A DNA stretch of 64,000 nucleotides. It comes from Stenocarpella maydis (Eukaryota; Ascomycota; Sordariomycetes; Diaporthales; Diaporthaceae). The notes under the pieces are model-generated. The model searched no databases. It was not told the origin of the DNA and worked only from the letters and a program-made list of their open reading frames with translations. Below are positions 1 to 17,106 of this stretch, piece after piece. Positions within the stretch are counted from its first letter, which is position 1. Each line of letters starts with the position of its first letter. The stretch covers positions 145,496 to 209,495 of the forward strand of contig NQMI01000084.1 of the NCBI GenBank assembly GCA_002270565.1. The letters are read 5' to 3'. Both the position numbers and the translations under genes were made by a program.

Positions 1-531
1 GTCATAGTGACAGCCCCCCCCTTCCCTTTTTTTTTTTCCTTCCCCTTTCTTTTTCTCAATTTTCAAATTGCGACCACAGCTTAGACAGCCAAGGCTGAGG
101 TCTGGTCCCCATTGCTCGTCCATCACTACACCCCCCGCAGGTGCGGAAGTACTAAACCCGCCTTCGTAAAGCAACAATGTGTTCTGGGCCATCCAATCAC
201 AACTCTTTCCAACCAGCATGAAGCCCATTCCAGAGCATTTCTTCCAAATACTAACCCCAGTCGCATCCCATCTGGTCTTTTCGTGACATATTGTCTTCCA
301 ATGGCTTTGAGACACTCCAAGTCGCCAGTCCAAATGGTGGCTGACATTCGAATCATGAGAGTCCGAACAAGCCTTTCAATATACAGAAGTAGCATGCTGA
401 GACTGCTTAGTACTGGCCGGGCTGGCCAGCCGTACTGTAAATAAAGTGTCAGCCACACCGCTGAGGCTGCCACCATTACCTAGGTACGGCAGGCCGCTGT
501 CCGAACATGACAAGAGCCCTGCCTCCTAATC
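1..531. other. Intergenic, 3' flank of the kinase gene
   Basis: No supportable gene. The first 50 bases are C- and T-runs. The stretch lies downstream of the kinase stop codon and probably holds its 3' UTR. A TACCTAGGTA word sits at about 478-487. Reading frames of about 110 codons on both strands overlap one another and show no family resemblance. Confidence 0.6.
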
Positions 532-3500
532 TCAAGAGTTGAGCGTCTTGATCATCATCTTGGCCTTCCTGCTGTCCTGGACCATGAGGCCACGGCTCGT
601 GAAGACGGTGTGCATCGTGTCGACCACCTTGTGGAAACTGCTCGCGGCCCCCTTCTCCTGTGTAAATCGGACAATGCTGAGGTGGTTGCGCTTGCCGTGC
701 TCAATCACCGTGATGATCTCGACAGCGAAATGGACCTCCTTCATGTTCAGGACTGTTTCAGGCAATGGGTTAGCCAGTGCATTTAGTCTGAGCGGGGACA
801 GCTGTGACAGTGGAATCGGTCGGTGGCTGTTACTCACAGTTCTTCCTGCCCACTCTCGCAAAAACAATGTTGCGCTCCTTGTCAACCTCGACGTCGCGTA
901 TGCCCCACTTGCGCCACTCCCGCAGCAGGATCGTAACCTCCTGCCGGGCGCGGCGGCGCGACATCTGCAGGCAAAGATACCGCCTAGAAGGCTTGACTCT
1001 GAATAGACGTGCCAGCCAGTTCTGCCGGGGCTCAATCTGCCGGGCGCCAGTGTCACCATTGTCGCCATGGCCATCCTGGGTTACCGATGGAACTTCAGAG
1101 AGGCGGCGGGTGGCATCGAAGCTTACGCTATCATCTTCGTAGTCTGGGGCTGTGGTACGTGTCAGCCAAAAAACTCCACAATCGACGGCTCACTACAGTA
1201 TCAGCACCTACCTGCGATCGACATTCGATTAATACTCTTCGAGCTCTTCCAGAACATGAAGCTCTTCTTCTTGGAGGGCTGAGCGGCCACCGCGGGCGGC
1301 TGAATACCGGTCGAAGTAGAATCGAATCGCCGAGGTTTTGCGGTGGCTGCTCCTGTCTCGTGTGGCTGATCCCCGGTCGCTACCGAATTCTCGGGAGCCT
1401 CATCCATCTCGCCCTTTGAATTGGTTCTCGAGCTTCGCCGGAACCATGTTGACAGTTTCCTCTTGGGCCCAATGGACGAGCCATTACTGCTTGATGTACG
1501 ATTCATCGTCGGCTCTTCAGGCAGGTCAGGCATCCGACTGTGGAAACTGTACTGCTTTCGAGCATCCGACTCTTGTGGTGCCTTGGGGACCTCGCTTGTT
1601 GGGGGCGTCGAACCTACAGACTTCTTGCGAACGTTGAGTGGCTTGGGTATGATGGACGATGCTGCCGACCTCATCATCGTAGGAGACTCCACCACACGGA
1701 TCGTGTGCTCTGCGCTGACTGTAAGGAGGTCAAGGTTGCTGTTGTCGCTTGGGGTTGGCAGCGCAGCCGAGGCTGTCATGTGTGGTGCCGAAACAATCCG
1801 GGCCTGACCGTTGTGAACCTTTGGTGACTCGTAAATCGATGGGAGAGGACGCGATTCACGAGCATAATGTGCATACACTGGTGCCGACGTAATGCGGCGC
1901 CGGCTAGCAGGAGAAGTCGCCAAAGGAGCGACGTTGAGGGAGGTATTTGGGCCTTTTTGACGATTGGTAGTGGGAGTAATCTCACTCGGGGGCGTTGGTG
2001 GCAATGGCCTCGAATCCCAGGGATTGCTAGCACGAGGCCTGCAAGCAGGCTCTGGCGTCTTTTGAACTGGAGGCGTACCGAAGTCCACAGAAAAAGGGGT
2101 CAGGCTTCTGCGGGCCCTATCCAGAGTGTCAGAAGGCGAGCCTATGAGTGAGCTGCTGAACGCATCGTCGCAGTCCCTGGCGATGCTGTTGCTGAAGTGA
2201 ATCATCTCCTCGTCTATAAAAGAGGCAGAACCGCCGGTGTAACGGAGTGAGTTTTCCGAATCATGCTCCTTCTTGATCTTCTTGCGAGGGCTATTTGGCG
2301 AGGTGTTGTCCCTGCCATACGTCGACTGATCACCGGCGATGCTGGCTGAAGCCGGGATGTTACCGCCGTGTCCATGTTGGTTGGCTGACGGTTGGCCTTT
2401 GCGGATACTTGGGAAGTTCACGCCGCGCTTGTGTCGAGGCTTGACTAACAAGCTCATGGTGCCTTGACGACTGCTGTGAATCGAACTCATTGAACTTCTC
2501 TGCGACGGTGCATAGCTCACAGTGCGAGAGCGGATCGACGGGTTCATTCTCTTCCTTGCCAGCGACGAAGACCCGGTTCCCATCCTAGACGGCACCGAGC
2601 CGGAGGCCGCACTCCTTGCTTTTCCGAGCTCTAGATAACGTGCGCGGTGAACCACAATCCTCGCTTGGCTCGCTTGGCCCGGCGCGAGGTCGCGCGACGC
2701 ATGGTATGGATCGTAGCTCCGGACCGTGCCACTGGCCTCTGTGTCGGCGACTGTCGATATAACAGTGAATCGGGATGGTGTTCGCCCCTGGACATTGAAC
2801 TGACGCGTTGAGACGCGTGTTGTCCAGGCTGGCGGCCGCAGATGGTGGTAGTCGCTGGTGGAGTGGGCGAGGCCGGGGTCGTAGTTCTCCAAGAGTCGGT
2901 CTCGGTGGCTTACGAGAAGGTGGTAGAAGAGTTTTTGTTCGTTTGGTCCCTTGCTCAAAAGCTTAGACTTAATTTCGCTCTCGTCGGCAGAGTGCCACAT
3001 AGCACGGAGCTGCCGAAGAATCTGGGGTTCGACGTCGCGGACATAGATGGGGGCGTCTTTTGACCTCGTTCTCATGTCAACGGGCTGTTTTCGGTGATTC
3101 TCGAAACCAGGGAAGTTGTCGTATTTCTTGATCAGTGGGTGCTCCCACATCTCTCTGATCGAGATGCGCCTATCCGGATCCGTCACAAGGATTTGCCTGA
3201 TCAGGTGTTTGGCATCAGAACTGAATCTCTCGGGCATGACGTAAAGTGCCCTCTTCGACATTGACAACATCGTGGCTATGTTCTCGTTGTCGAAGGGAAG
3301 TCTCTGTTCCAGCATTGCGAACAGAATTACACCCATGCTCCAAACGTCTATCTTGTCTCCACGATAATTCTTGCCCTTCAGAAGCTCGGGAGCAGCGTAG
3401 TGAGGGCTTCCGCAGGAAGTGCGCAGCTTCTTGTCGTTTTGATGGAGCGCGGCCATGCCGAAGTCAATGATTTTGACTTCCCCCTCAGGCGACAGCAAGA

Positions 3501-4365
3501 TGTTCTCGGGTTTGAGATCCCGGTGGCAAATATTCAGAGAGTGGCAATACTCCATAGCACTCATCATCTGCCGAAAAACGTAGACCGCGTCGTGCTCGCT
3601 CATCTTGCCATTCCGGTTGATGAACGAGTACATGTCCCCGCTGTCGCAGTACTCGAGGATCAGGTAGCTGCAGAAATGTATCCATGTTAGTAGGCTGCCA
3701 TGAATTGCACAAGAGGGGTTTCATTACATCTCATTCCGGTTCTCCCAGACGTCTAAGATCTTGATGATGTTTGGATGTTCGATCAACTTCATGATTGCGA
3801 TCTCTCGCTCCACAGTCACCGGCAGGCGGCGAAATCCATCCTCTTCTTCTGGGAGTTGCTTCTCCGCCATGTCCAGCTGTGCGATGCTGCCAGCCTGGGC
3901 CAGGGATGCGGTCTTCTTGGATATGATCTTGACAGCAACGGACAGGTGGGTCAGGTGGTGACGCGCAAGCCGCACGCGCGCTGACGAGCCCTTTCTAAGG
4001 GTCTTGCCAAGCTGCCACGGCCCAATGTGCGTCTTGATCTTGGGGTCGTTAGAGCGCGCCGTCGAGGCGGACACGTTGAAAACCTGAGAATCTCGCTTGG
4101 ATGAGTCCTGGCCCCGCGAGGCTTGCGAAATGACGGAGAGGCGCGGGTCGACGGGTGGCTGAGACAGAGGCTGAGTTGCCTTTTTGGGCTTCCTAGGAAC
4201 CGATTCATCTTCGGCGACCACATTGGGAACGTTCTCTTTGCAGTCACTCTCGTAGGTCTTCGGAGGGTGAGAACGGTACCTGGGAGGTACGCTGTTGCCT
4301 CGCTTTCCCTTGTCACCAAGAGGAGCGCGTGGCGCTAGATCATGAGGAGCTGTGCGCTTGTCCAT
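532..4365 (-). CDS. GIN4/HSL1-type (Nim1 family) serine/threonine protein kinase
   Basis: Probable 1208-aa kinase of the fungal Nim1/Gin4/Hsl1/Cdr2 group, which couples septin organisation and morphogenesis to mitotic entry at the bud neck or septum. Four exons: 4365-3728, 3667-1212, 1149-838, 752-532; introns are 60, 62 and 85 bp with GT-AG ends and the total is 3627 nt. The kinase domain covers about residues 116-392: VAVK lysine near 146, HRDLKPEN with Asp near 263, DFG near 281, APE near 305. It carries the insertion before helix C that is typical of these fungal kinases. Exons 3 and 4 encode a basic C-terminal region ([12 protein letters not shown], then [12 protein letters not shown]) resembling a KA1 membrane-binding module; the middle is Ser/Pro-rich and probably disordered. 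An in-frame ATG at 4542 would add 59 residues; 4365 is preferred because MDKR begins the fungal-like N-terminus. The Gly-rich loop is degenerate (see findings). Divergent from SMC5. Confidence 0.93.
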
Positions 4366-5938
4366 GTTGAAGTTGCGCCCGAGATGATGTGTACTGGGAG
4401 ATCTCAGAGCATGTTTAGGTGGTTCGGCAGAATGGATTAGGGATTTGGAAGGCTTAGGATGGATGAACCTGCTCGGTGTAACCGGTCGAAGGGACGCGGT
4501 CGCGTAGTGGGGCTGTAGACCAATGAGCACCTTGAGTTGCAACTGACATTCAGCAAGTTGTGGTCGACGAGCACTTCAAGGCTTGTGGGAAATGTGGATT
4601 TGCCAGTGGTGTTGTTTTGATGCTGGAGGTTGCTGGAGGTTGCCGGGGATGTGGGAGGGGCCGATACAATGTATGCAACGAGGATGCTTGGTCGCTGCGG
4701 AAACCAAAGCTTGGACCGCTTCACAAATGACAAAAGGTCGACGAAAAGATGATATCCAGAGTTCCGATCAAGCGCTGGCCCGAGGCTCTCTAAACAGGAC
4801 GTGGAGGTTCCAAACTGTCAAGCTGTTGATGGCAACGTGGGACGGGCACAAGGGGCAGAGGGACGCTTGAGTGCAGGCACATAGGAATGCGCAACAGGGG
4901 GGCAGCTTCCCGCCCACATGACACAACCCAAACACACGAGCCAGTCCCCAGGGTCCATCCATTGATATTGATCGACTAAGCAACTGGAATGCCCATTTCA
5001 TGAGGCGTTTTCTAACCAAGTGTCGAGTGTAGCCGGACTTTCAGACTGGATTTCCGGCCTATTGAACATTGAGTCAGCCCAGATGTCCACGCACTTGTGC
5101 CACCGGCGTCTTGAAACGACTTCTCAACTTCCCAGGATACACTCTCGAGCCTTGCAGTAGAAAACCCATGGGAGTGGCCCGGAAGGCTGTTCAAATACGA
5201 TAGATCCATCAGTATTGAATCAGTGTGTGACCCGCACCATGTGAAGGAAGCACTTGCTTTCCAGGTCCGGCAGCACATGGAGCTTTCGACGACGGACGAC
5301 CAGGCCGTCATCTACGTAGTATCATAATACTCTGCCATTGTTGATTAAGAAATCGAGAGTGAATATCCGTCAAGCTCCCTTAGCAGCTCTGCCAGGTTCG
5401 GCCGGCTAGCAGCTACTGATAGGTAGGTAGGCCGAGGCTCGCATCGTCCCAGGTAGGAGGGAGGTCCATGTGTTTTGGGTCACTTTCATGTCGAATAGTC
5501 CACGTGCATCATGCGAACCCAAGAATCTGACTTGAGCTGAGGAGTTCTCGGGACTGCTCGGTGAGTGGATGTATGGCCCTGGTGAGCCGTCACGCTAAGT
5601 ACAAGGAATGTTGTTGAGAATCTAGTACGAATTGTCGACCATTGAGGTTGATCATCTTCAAGCTGTGGTCGACCGAGATCAGCTTGAGTGCTGAGTCAGC
5701 AAGCACGGCCATCCCTGATTGGCCCTCTATCTTATAAGCAGGGACCCCGCTAAAAGTTAATGGCGACGCGTCTGTCGCAAAGTACCCGCTGGGGCGCGTT
5801 CTGACTTCTGCCCGTCAACCTTCCATAGCTGCTGCCAGTCTTCCTGCCACTCCATCGGCTCGATGAGTCTCGCGCAGATTCATTCCGTCCTTATCTCTGC
5901 CTCTTTCTCCGAAGCATAGTTGCTGGTCCACGGCGACA
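4366..5938. promoter_or_regulatory. Divergent intergenic region, kinase / SMC5
   Basis: A 1573-bp gap between two start codons pointing apart, so it should hold both promoters and 5' UTRs. A near-palindromic GGTAGGTAGG/CCCAGGTAGGAGG stretch lies near 5420-5460. No convincing coding frame was found. Promoter function is inferred from position only. Confidence 0.5.
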
Positions 5939-9627
<3,689 letters not shown>

Positions 9628-11419
9628 AGGGGGGGGCCGAAATCGTTAGCGAGAAATCAAGAAAGCAAGTGAGAATTTGTGTATCATCGCAAGGGCGTTG
9701 CTAGGAGAAGGCCCAGGCCATGGATTTGTTTAGCATGGTCACTTCTGGGCGGATGTTTACGCTGTTCGCTACGATACCCAATTCACCTACACATGTAGAT
9801 CAATGTCTCTCCCACCTTTTGGGATAGTCCTCAGTGACTCGCAGCCCTTGAGACCGTTGCAGTGATTACTATGACTGAGTGGCTGACGCCTACCTCCAAC
9901 ATTTCGGTGCTCAGGGCACAGGTAGCAATGTTTCCCGGGAGGACGGATCAGGATATAATTGATGTGTGACCAGTACCTAACCCGGTGACCCCCGGGGTTC
10001 CGAGATCCTCGGTCCTGGCCAATGTTTCTGCTACACTGAAGTGGTTCTCTTAGGTGGGCGTGAGGAATATCCCCACGGGTGAGTACCACGTAGGCGCTCT
10101 ACCTCCCGCCGCCCAGACACATCAAAGTTGCGACAAATTTCCCGAGACGCTTCATGCAATCACAACTGCGCATTCCGACATGGACAGACACTAGTAGCAA
10201 CGTCCTTCGAAGCATGCGAGCGGTTCCTACTCGCCGCTGTCTCGCAGTTTCCAAAAGTCATTGCATGGCAGCCGCCGGCCTGGACCCAACCATAACACAC
10301 CCGTTCCTTACACGGAAGAGCAGAGTGCAGCTCATATCCGCTTCACGAGAACAACCCCATGGGGAGTCCCGTGAACTCTGGAATAATGAGAGGGTGGCAG
10401 GCGGCGTCAGACTTTCCCCATTGCTTCTGGCCCCCTCCGTCAGAGGTTCTAGCTTATCTCTTCCTCTCTCTCGGAAAGACATACGAGCGCCCAGTGCCCG
10501 TGTCTCGGGTAGCTACATATCCTGTGACACCTCCTTGTCCATATTTATTCCGGCTCGAGCCCCGTTCTCGGCGGGCGGTCGTGGCCACGCGGTTTTATAC
10601 ATATTGGTTTCTGGGGGCTGAAGATCGTTCCTTCGGGATGAAGAAGAAGAAGCAAGCAAAGATGGCGTAGTCACACGTTGTGCCTGTCTGCGCAAAGGTT
10701 CGGGCAACAGCCGTACTCTCACATCCGCTGCTCTTCTAGTTGGGCTTCCCGGGTTACCCAATGGCCTGGCCTGGGTATAATAAAAAGAACAGCAAGATTG
10801 ATGAGCCTCATGGAATTTCCCAAGGGAATTGTGGTTATGTCCCAATACTGTGACGCAGCCCATCGATTCATGAGCACACGTCGACTCCCATAGGAGTCCT
10901 CAGCAGTGGCAACTCAATAACATGCAAGCGCACATAGCCCACCAAACTCGCGTCGCCCAGTGATGGAAACAGACAACTCACACCTTCTGCATGCAACTCC
11001 CGGTGGCGCCGTCACTCCCGTCACCGCCAAATTCTGGCCACGGGCACAACGTACTTACGTTGTGTACCATGCAAGTAAATAGTGGTGGTTGTGGTGCCCG
11101 TGGCTGACGCAGCCCAGCCCAAACGAAGCGGCAGCCGCGAGATTGGTCCTCAGCCCGCGCCGGGGTTTACTGGACTGCAGCTCGCGCCTTGTCTTCACTG
11201 CTGAAAAAAATAATGGAGTGATCTCCGCGCCATCGCATGCGTGGCAAAGGGACAAGAGCCACAGGGACCAATTGCCGTCTGCGCGGACATCTGGCTCGCC
11301 GTCCCGTCAAAGGGGGGCTTTTATTAGAACAATTATTTCCTCCCCCTTTCAGTTGGTAACGCAGATCATCGCCTGCCCCAAGCGCCCGAGCCCTGGGTGC
11401 AGAAAGGGAAGCGGTCACC

Positions 11420-11452
11420 TTTTTTTTTTTTTTTTTTTTGGGGGGGGGGGGG
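11420..11452. repeat. Poly(T)20-poly(G)13 junction
   Basis: Twenty T followed directly by thirteen G. Uninterrupted adjoining homopolymers of this length are unusual in unique sequence and may be length-unstable or mis-sequenced. Confidence 0.9.
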
Positions 11453-14400
11453 CGAAGTATAGCACGGCACAAGAGCATCTGCATTGCCGCTTTACACACA
11501 AGGTACATGCAACTCGAGTCCGTGAAGTAGGTAGCTGACCTCAGCGTTCGCGGTGCCATTCTATACGCGCATCAAGCTGCGCCACACCCTCTGCGGAGAA
11601 CAAGATATGCAATCCATACATCCCCGAGATAGCAGAACGCCACCATGCACAATTTCAAGGCGGAGCAGTGTCGCGCGTCGGCACGAAACCCTGACTGGAG
11701 CCTTTCATAGGCTCCCGGATTGGGGCCACTCGGCCGCAGACCACCATCTGGGAGATTTCATGAGCCTAGCCTCTAGGCCGTCTCTCAGCCGGTCGAGCAT
11801 GCTCGACCGCGATGCTGGTGACATATAACCCCCCGCCCCCCAGATAGCAATATACGTCTTATTGATGCTGCCGTGAAGTGGCGACAGGGCATCATCATCT
11901 CATGCTTCGGAGATAACAGTTATCAGGCAGGTCAGGACAAAAAGGTCCGGCCCTGGGCACACACAAACTTCGGTACCCTAGGAAAGCACCAGCCTCGCAC
12001 GTCGCGACGGTTGGCCAGCTCGGTGTTTCTGACCCTGGCATATAGCAGATGAAGGAAGCCAGGGCCGCGTGTGGCGGCCAGTCAGCGACACAGATACTGG
12101 CCACGATGGTGCGTTGGTGATGTATAGGTTCGCCATTGGGTTCCCGGGACCTCAGACACCCGGAGAGCTGGGGTAGACGGCAGGCTGCGCGTTATCAGAG
12201 GGGCCAGGGCCACCACGCAGAGGAGCCTATGGGGAATCGGCTCGGGGATTTGTGTTCCAGCCCGCTGAGGGCCGAACCGTTTGGGTCGCCAGGCGCATCC
12301 GCCATGCTCGGTACCACGGTTGAAGCGCAGCTGCGTCGTCAAAGCCCAGAAATCAAGGGTAGCCTCAGTTAGCCTGTCTGCAAGGGTTTCCTTCCTGGAC
12401 AGCTATGTCGGTCAGGTTCTGGGTTACCAAGACTCGAAGCAAACGTTCGTTGTTTCTCTGATGGTTGTGCTCGGCAGCATACGGACAGGAATGGAAGCTG
12501 CAGAGACAAGATTAAGATGCCGCGGTGTGGCAGCATAGCCCGTGGGACGTGAACATCGTTCGATTACACAGGTCGCCCCAGACTTGCTCATGGGGAGTGC
12601 CCCTCGGAACATTGGCCGCGGCAGTAAACCGCCAAACCTCACCGCGGCTTCGCGGGCCTACCTCGGTTGTTGGCCTTACGGCTCCGTATCCGTCTTGTGC
12701 ATCATTCGCTCGTCATCGTGGAGATCCGCAAATATGAGAAATTATTTCGGCGTGTTGCGCGCGCTCCAGACAAAGCCGGGTCTGTTGCTGATCCCTAAAA
12801 ACTAGATCGAAGTGGCCCGCGCAGGAGCATCGATCACAAACCCAACTAACTATACTCCGTACTATTGTGTCGGTTGACCCAGCATTGGAATCGCGAGGGC
12901 CGAATGGGATTCGTCCCGAGAGCTCTGGATGGACGGACTGTGGGGCTCGGAGCAAGGCTGAGGCGCCCTATTGCGGACGTGCATATCTGCACGAGGTTCC
13001 ATTGTTAGGCAGCAACGACAAAGATCTGTGATATATGTGTGAAGACACTCCCCCTCAGCTGTGAGACTGAAGGCTCTGGTGCACGTGCAAAGGAGCTTCA
13101 GCCGCAGAGGCAACTCGTCAGCCCGCAAGATACTTCAAAGGGGGGATAGCCTGAGAGCCTGATTCCCAAATTATTTCCGCGGTTTCAAGGTGGGATGGCC
13201 GTAAGTGGCTGGAGAGGCCAACACCTGCAGAATGTCTGTCAAACTGTTAGCCTGGCAGCCTGGGTCTTGTTATCTGCAATTCTGGGATTGAATAAGCTCG
13301 CCATTGATAATGGGCATCTTTGAGCTTCGTATTCGTCCTTTCTTGGTGGCTTAAATTTGCTTTTCTGTCGCACGCGAAACGCGCAGGCTCGCCCCGGTCG
13401 AGCAGACCCGAGCACCTGGCACGACGGGCACGTGGAGCCGCAAGTAATTCAAGCGTCGCATCTCTGACCATTGCTATGTCGGGCTCAGTCGCTGATGGTT
13501 TGGTTTGCCAGGTACGATGGCATCCAGGACCGTGTGTGGCAGAGTCCCACGGGCAAGCTGAAAGAACTGAGTGCCCGCAGCGCATACATACTCGAGTACC
13601 TATGGGAATCCATTCCAGCAAACCGGGTGATAAGGACAGGCATCAAGCCACAGTCAGGTTTGTCATCTGATAACATTACCAACCCGCCGCACCGAGTAGA
13701 ATTGGTGTGCTTGGTGCGTACCGCATGCGTCGCCTTCTTCAGCTGCGGGTTTGTCTTCCTGACCTGACCATCCTCTAACAGTGCCGTTTGGTTGTGTGGA
13801 TCTTGGGTAGTTGGCGCTTCTACACTATTCCGGCCAACCGTGCGTTCGCATTGTCGCATTACACGGCGTCAGAGGGCCATCATGCTATCCCTTTTGCCGA
13901 CCGCAATACGAACCAGGGAGTCCATTTTTCCAGTTTCAGCCCCAGGTACTCCGACCATGACCTGGTCTCGCAACAACGTCTTGTTACGTGGTTGATAGGT
14001 GACGGTACGGCTCCCGCGGTTGCAACATCTAACACATCGAAGTAACTCGGTTTTTATGGACGCCGATCCAATCCCCAATCGTCGAACACGCACTGGTCTC
14101 CACATGCTGCTTCGGTCTTCAGCGGGATCGCGTTATGCATAGGCGTGACGGGGAGTTTGGTCGTCGAATACACTAGGTCCAAAGACAGCGAGTGGATCGC
14201 TCATGCACTCGACGGCCAGCACAAATTTCGGCCGCAGTATCTTCATGTCCCGTTAGTAGTTAGATTTGATGTTCGGTTCGACAAGCCGACCGTTGACAGC
14301 CAATGTCACTTCGCAAGCTCGAGACATCGGCCTCCGAGCCTCCTGGAGTTCTTGCCAGGGCCTGCAGGGCTACCTACATAGTACATAGTACACACCTGAC

Positions 14401-17080
14401 AGGCCTGTCGTGGGCCGTCCGGAGGCAAAGGACCGAGCTAAGACACCGTCGGGGATCCCAGTGTCGGCAACAAATAGGGGCGGCTGCACGCGGTGCGCGG
14501 CTCCTGCAGCAAGATGCCATTTCCCAATTTCCCATTCCAAGTTTTCGCCAAGCTGATGGCTGCCGCCATGCAAGCGCGCCCGGACGGGTTGCGAGTTGAG
14601 TCCGACCGTTCCGCTGGTTGCGAACGAAGCATCCGATCTTGTCTGAAAAGCCGAGAATGAGGGACTTAGCTTGTGCCACGACCCTTTGCTCGAGTACAGC
14701 AAAACGACGCCGTCCCGGTGTGCGTGCAGAGCTGAATGTCGCCCAGGCAGCCAGGCTGCTACTCGGTATGGCGTGAATCGGTATTGGCAAAAGCGGAGCT
14801 GTTGGCCAGCCCGACTGGCGACGTGGCTATGCTCCCCACATGGTCCGTACGATGCTGTCCGCCGAGGACTAGGGTTGCATAGCAGCCACCGGGCCAGAGG
14901 GCTGTTCAAGGCCGTCTGGACCTTTGAAGCTGTTGATAACGAAAGCGGCAATGATCTCGCTGGATTGAGTTCAGTCTATCACATCCTTCTAGACTAGTAG
15001 TTGCATCTGCCGACATGGTGTCTCCTTGTCCGGCTCGGACTCGTCCGGATCTCTCGGGGCTGTCGGGCTGCTCGTCGCACAAATTACGGGTGGCTTGGAT
15101 CATGCTATGTCGTCTCTACTTCTTGACCGAGTTTCTGGCCCCCAAGGCTTTGCAGTTAGCAGTTGGCCCTGGCTGGTACCCGCTACTTCAGAAATGGACA
15201 TGCAGCAGCACGAGATGTGCTGCTGTCCGTGTTCGAATCCACTGATGCAGAGAGGGTAGCAAGGAAGGCAGCCAAGCGACCAGGCTGCAGCCTTGCCAGC
15301 TGCCAGCTGCCAGCTCCCGGAGGCTGGTGGCTGCTCGACCGTATGGCGAATTAGCAACGCACCGAACGAGGTGTGTGCTTGGGTAACAAGAATACTTACT
15401 GGCCTGTTGTTGACCAATTGAGCACTCAAGCTCGCCCACCAGCCACGATCAATCGTCTATCGGCGTTCCGTTGTCCAAGCGTCCCGTAATCCCATGGTTG
15501 ACGGGATGGTAGGCAAGGATCAGGCCTGCCGAAGACATGGATGACGCTGAACTTGTCCAGGCTGCCGGGCGTGCTTTGTGTCAAACGTGGTATGTAGTAT
15601 CCAAGTCCAAACGCGGAAGCTAATGAACTGATCGGCTGAGGCGGATCGTGGACACTCGCAAGGGTGACGGTACTGAATGGCCTTGGCGCACTTGGTATAT
15701 GTGTGGCTCCTCAACGATACAAGAAGATGGGCTTGTCGCCGGTGCTGATCAGTCGCGATTCGAGAGACTCGCCGGAGCTTTCCCAGGCCATTCCGACTCC
15801 CCCTTAATCTTTGTGCCGACAGCAGCAGCCCCACGCCCTGCATATGCAATGGAGGCACATGGAGACGGGGCTGACTCCGAGCATGCCCCAGCAGCGGCCC
15901 TATACCGCACATTTTGTATTGGAAGCTGAGACGTAGGCAGGCGCTGGTTAACTGCATCTCGGCGTCTTGGAAGCTGGAGAGGGCTAATGTCCACTCGGGG
16001 CACTCGACCGTGCGATTGAACAATTGGTGTATCTTTGAGCACCGTCGTCATCTGGGCACAACCTAATAAAGGCCCACTGCGGCCGGGAAGCCACGTTGGA
16101 AAGTTCTGGGCCCCACAGAGGCGAGGATCATGCTGCTTGACCCCCTGGGCATGGACTCTAGTGTACTGTGCATGGTCAGAGACGACTCTTTGGCACACAC
16201 GGACGACGGTTTCGGCCAGTGCTTCTTGGGAGCGAAGAAGGCGCAGATATTTCCAGCGTGTGTGTATGAATTTACTGTGACATGTGCCTGGGTTCCAAAT
16301 GAGAAGATATGGGAGGGTGAGTGCTATGTGCAGCACTGCGTACAGCACAGTTGGAAGTGCCTGAAGTGCAGTTGGTGTGCCGATCCGTCCTGCCAAATCT
16401 AACATCACGAAGTTGTTGTTTCCCTCGGGAGCGTGCCGAGATAGGAGGTGGGAGTCGCGGCCGCACTCTGGGACGGAGCGTTTGCACAACCGCGCGTCTA
16501 GGAATCTTGCGGCCTTGAACCGCTCAGCAGCCGTTGATGGTCAGCAGCAGTCTCGGTCTTGGGGGACCTAGCCGGCGTTGATGAATGAATTATTCGGCTG
16601 CATTGTGGGAAACTCGACAGCTGGGCAATGTGATTGATATTCACATGCTTCTGCCCGAGTGTGTGCCAGTGTGGCTCAGCTGGCAGCCAATGCGTGCGTT
16701 CGGTCGTATATCCACGCGTATCCGTATTTGCAGACCGCAGACCGGACTGGGCAGTACCAAGCAGTTGGGAGACGGGCCAAGGCTGCTACCGTGGGATGTT
16801 GATGATCCACCGAACATCCCCCCTTCTTGCTGCCAAAAGGTGGACCGACGGTCAATGGCCAGTTCGCCCCATCATTAATAATACAAGGCGGCACTGCTCC
16901 AGGGAGACAGGGGAGATACGTGGTAAAATAAAAGCTCACGAATCCTCCGCAACCCCCTGTCCGGGGCACAGGATACATACTACACTATGTAGTGCAGTAC
17001 TGTGGTGGGAGCACGATAAGAAGGCCACCGAGTACAAGAGAACGAAGCGTGATGATGGCGGATGTGCTCGTTGATCCATG

Positions 17081-17106
17081 TTTTTTTTTTAAAAAAAAAA
17101 AAAAAA
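17081..17106. repeat. Poly(T)10-poly(A)16 self-complementary tract
   Basis: Ten T followed directly by sixteen A, able to fold back on itself. A similar T9A8 tract occurs at 43162-43178. It lies in an intergenic region. Confidence 0.9.

Noticed and set aside
14370..14951. 193-codon minus-strand frame
   Set aside because: Second overlapping minus frame and several plus frames; no family resemblance.
15205..15245. tRNA-like B-box (GTTCGAATCC)
   Set aside because: The five bases either side of the loop do not pair, and no A-box or acceptor stem is placed correctly.
15749..16489. 246-codon minus-strand frame
   Set aside because: No recognisable domain, no splice partners, mixed composition.
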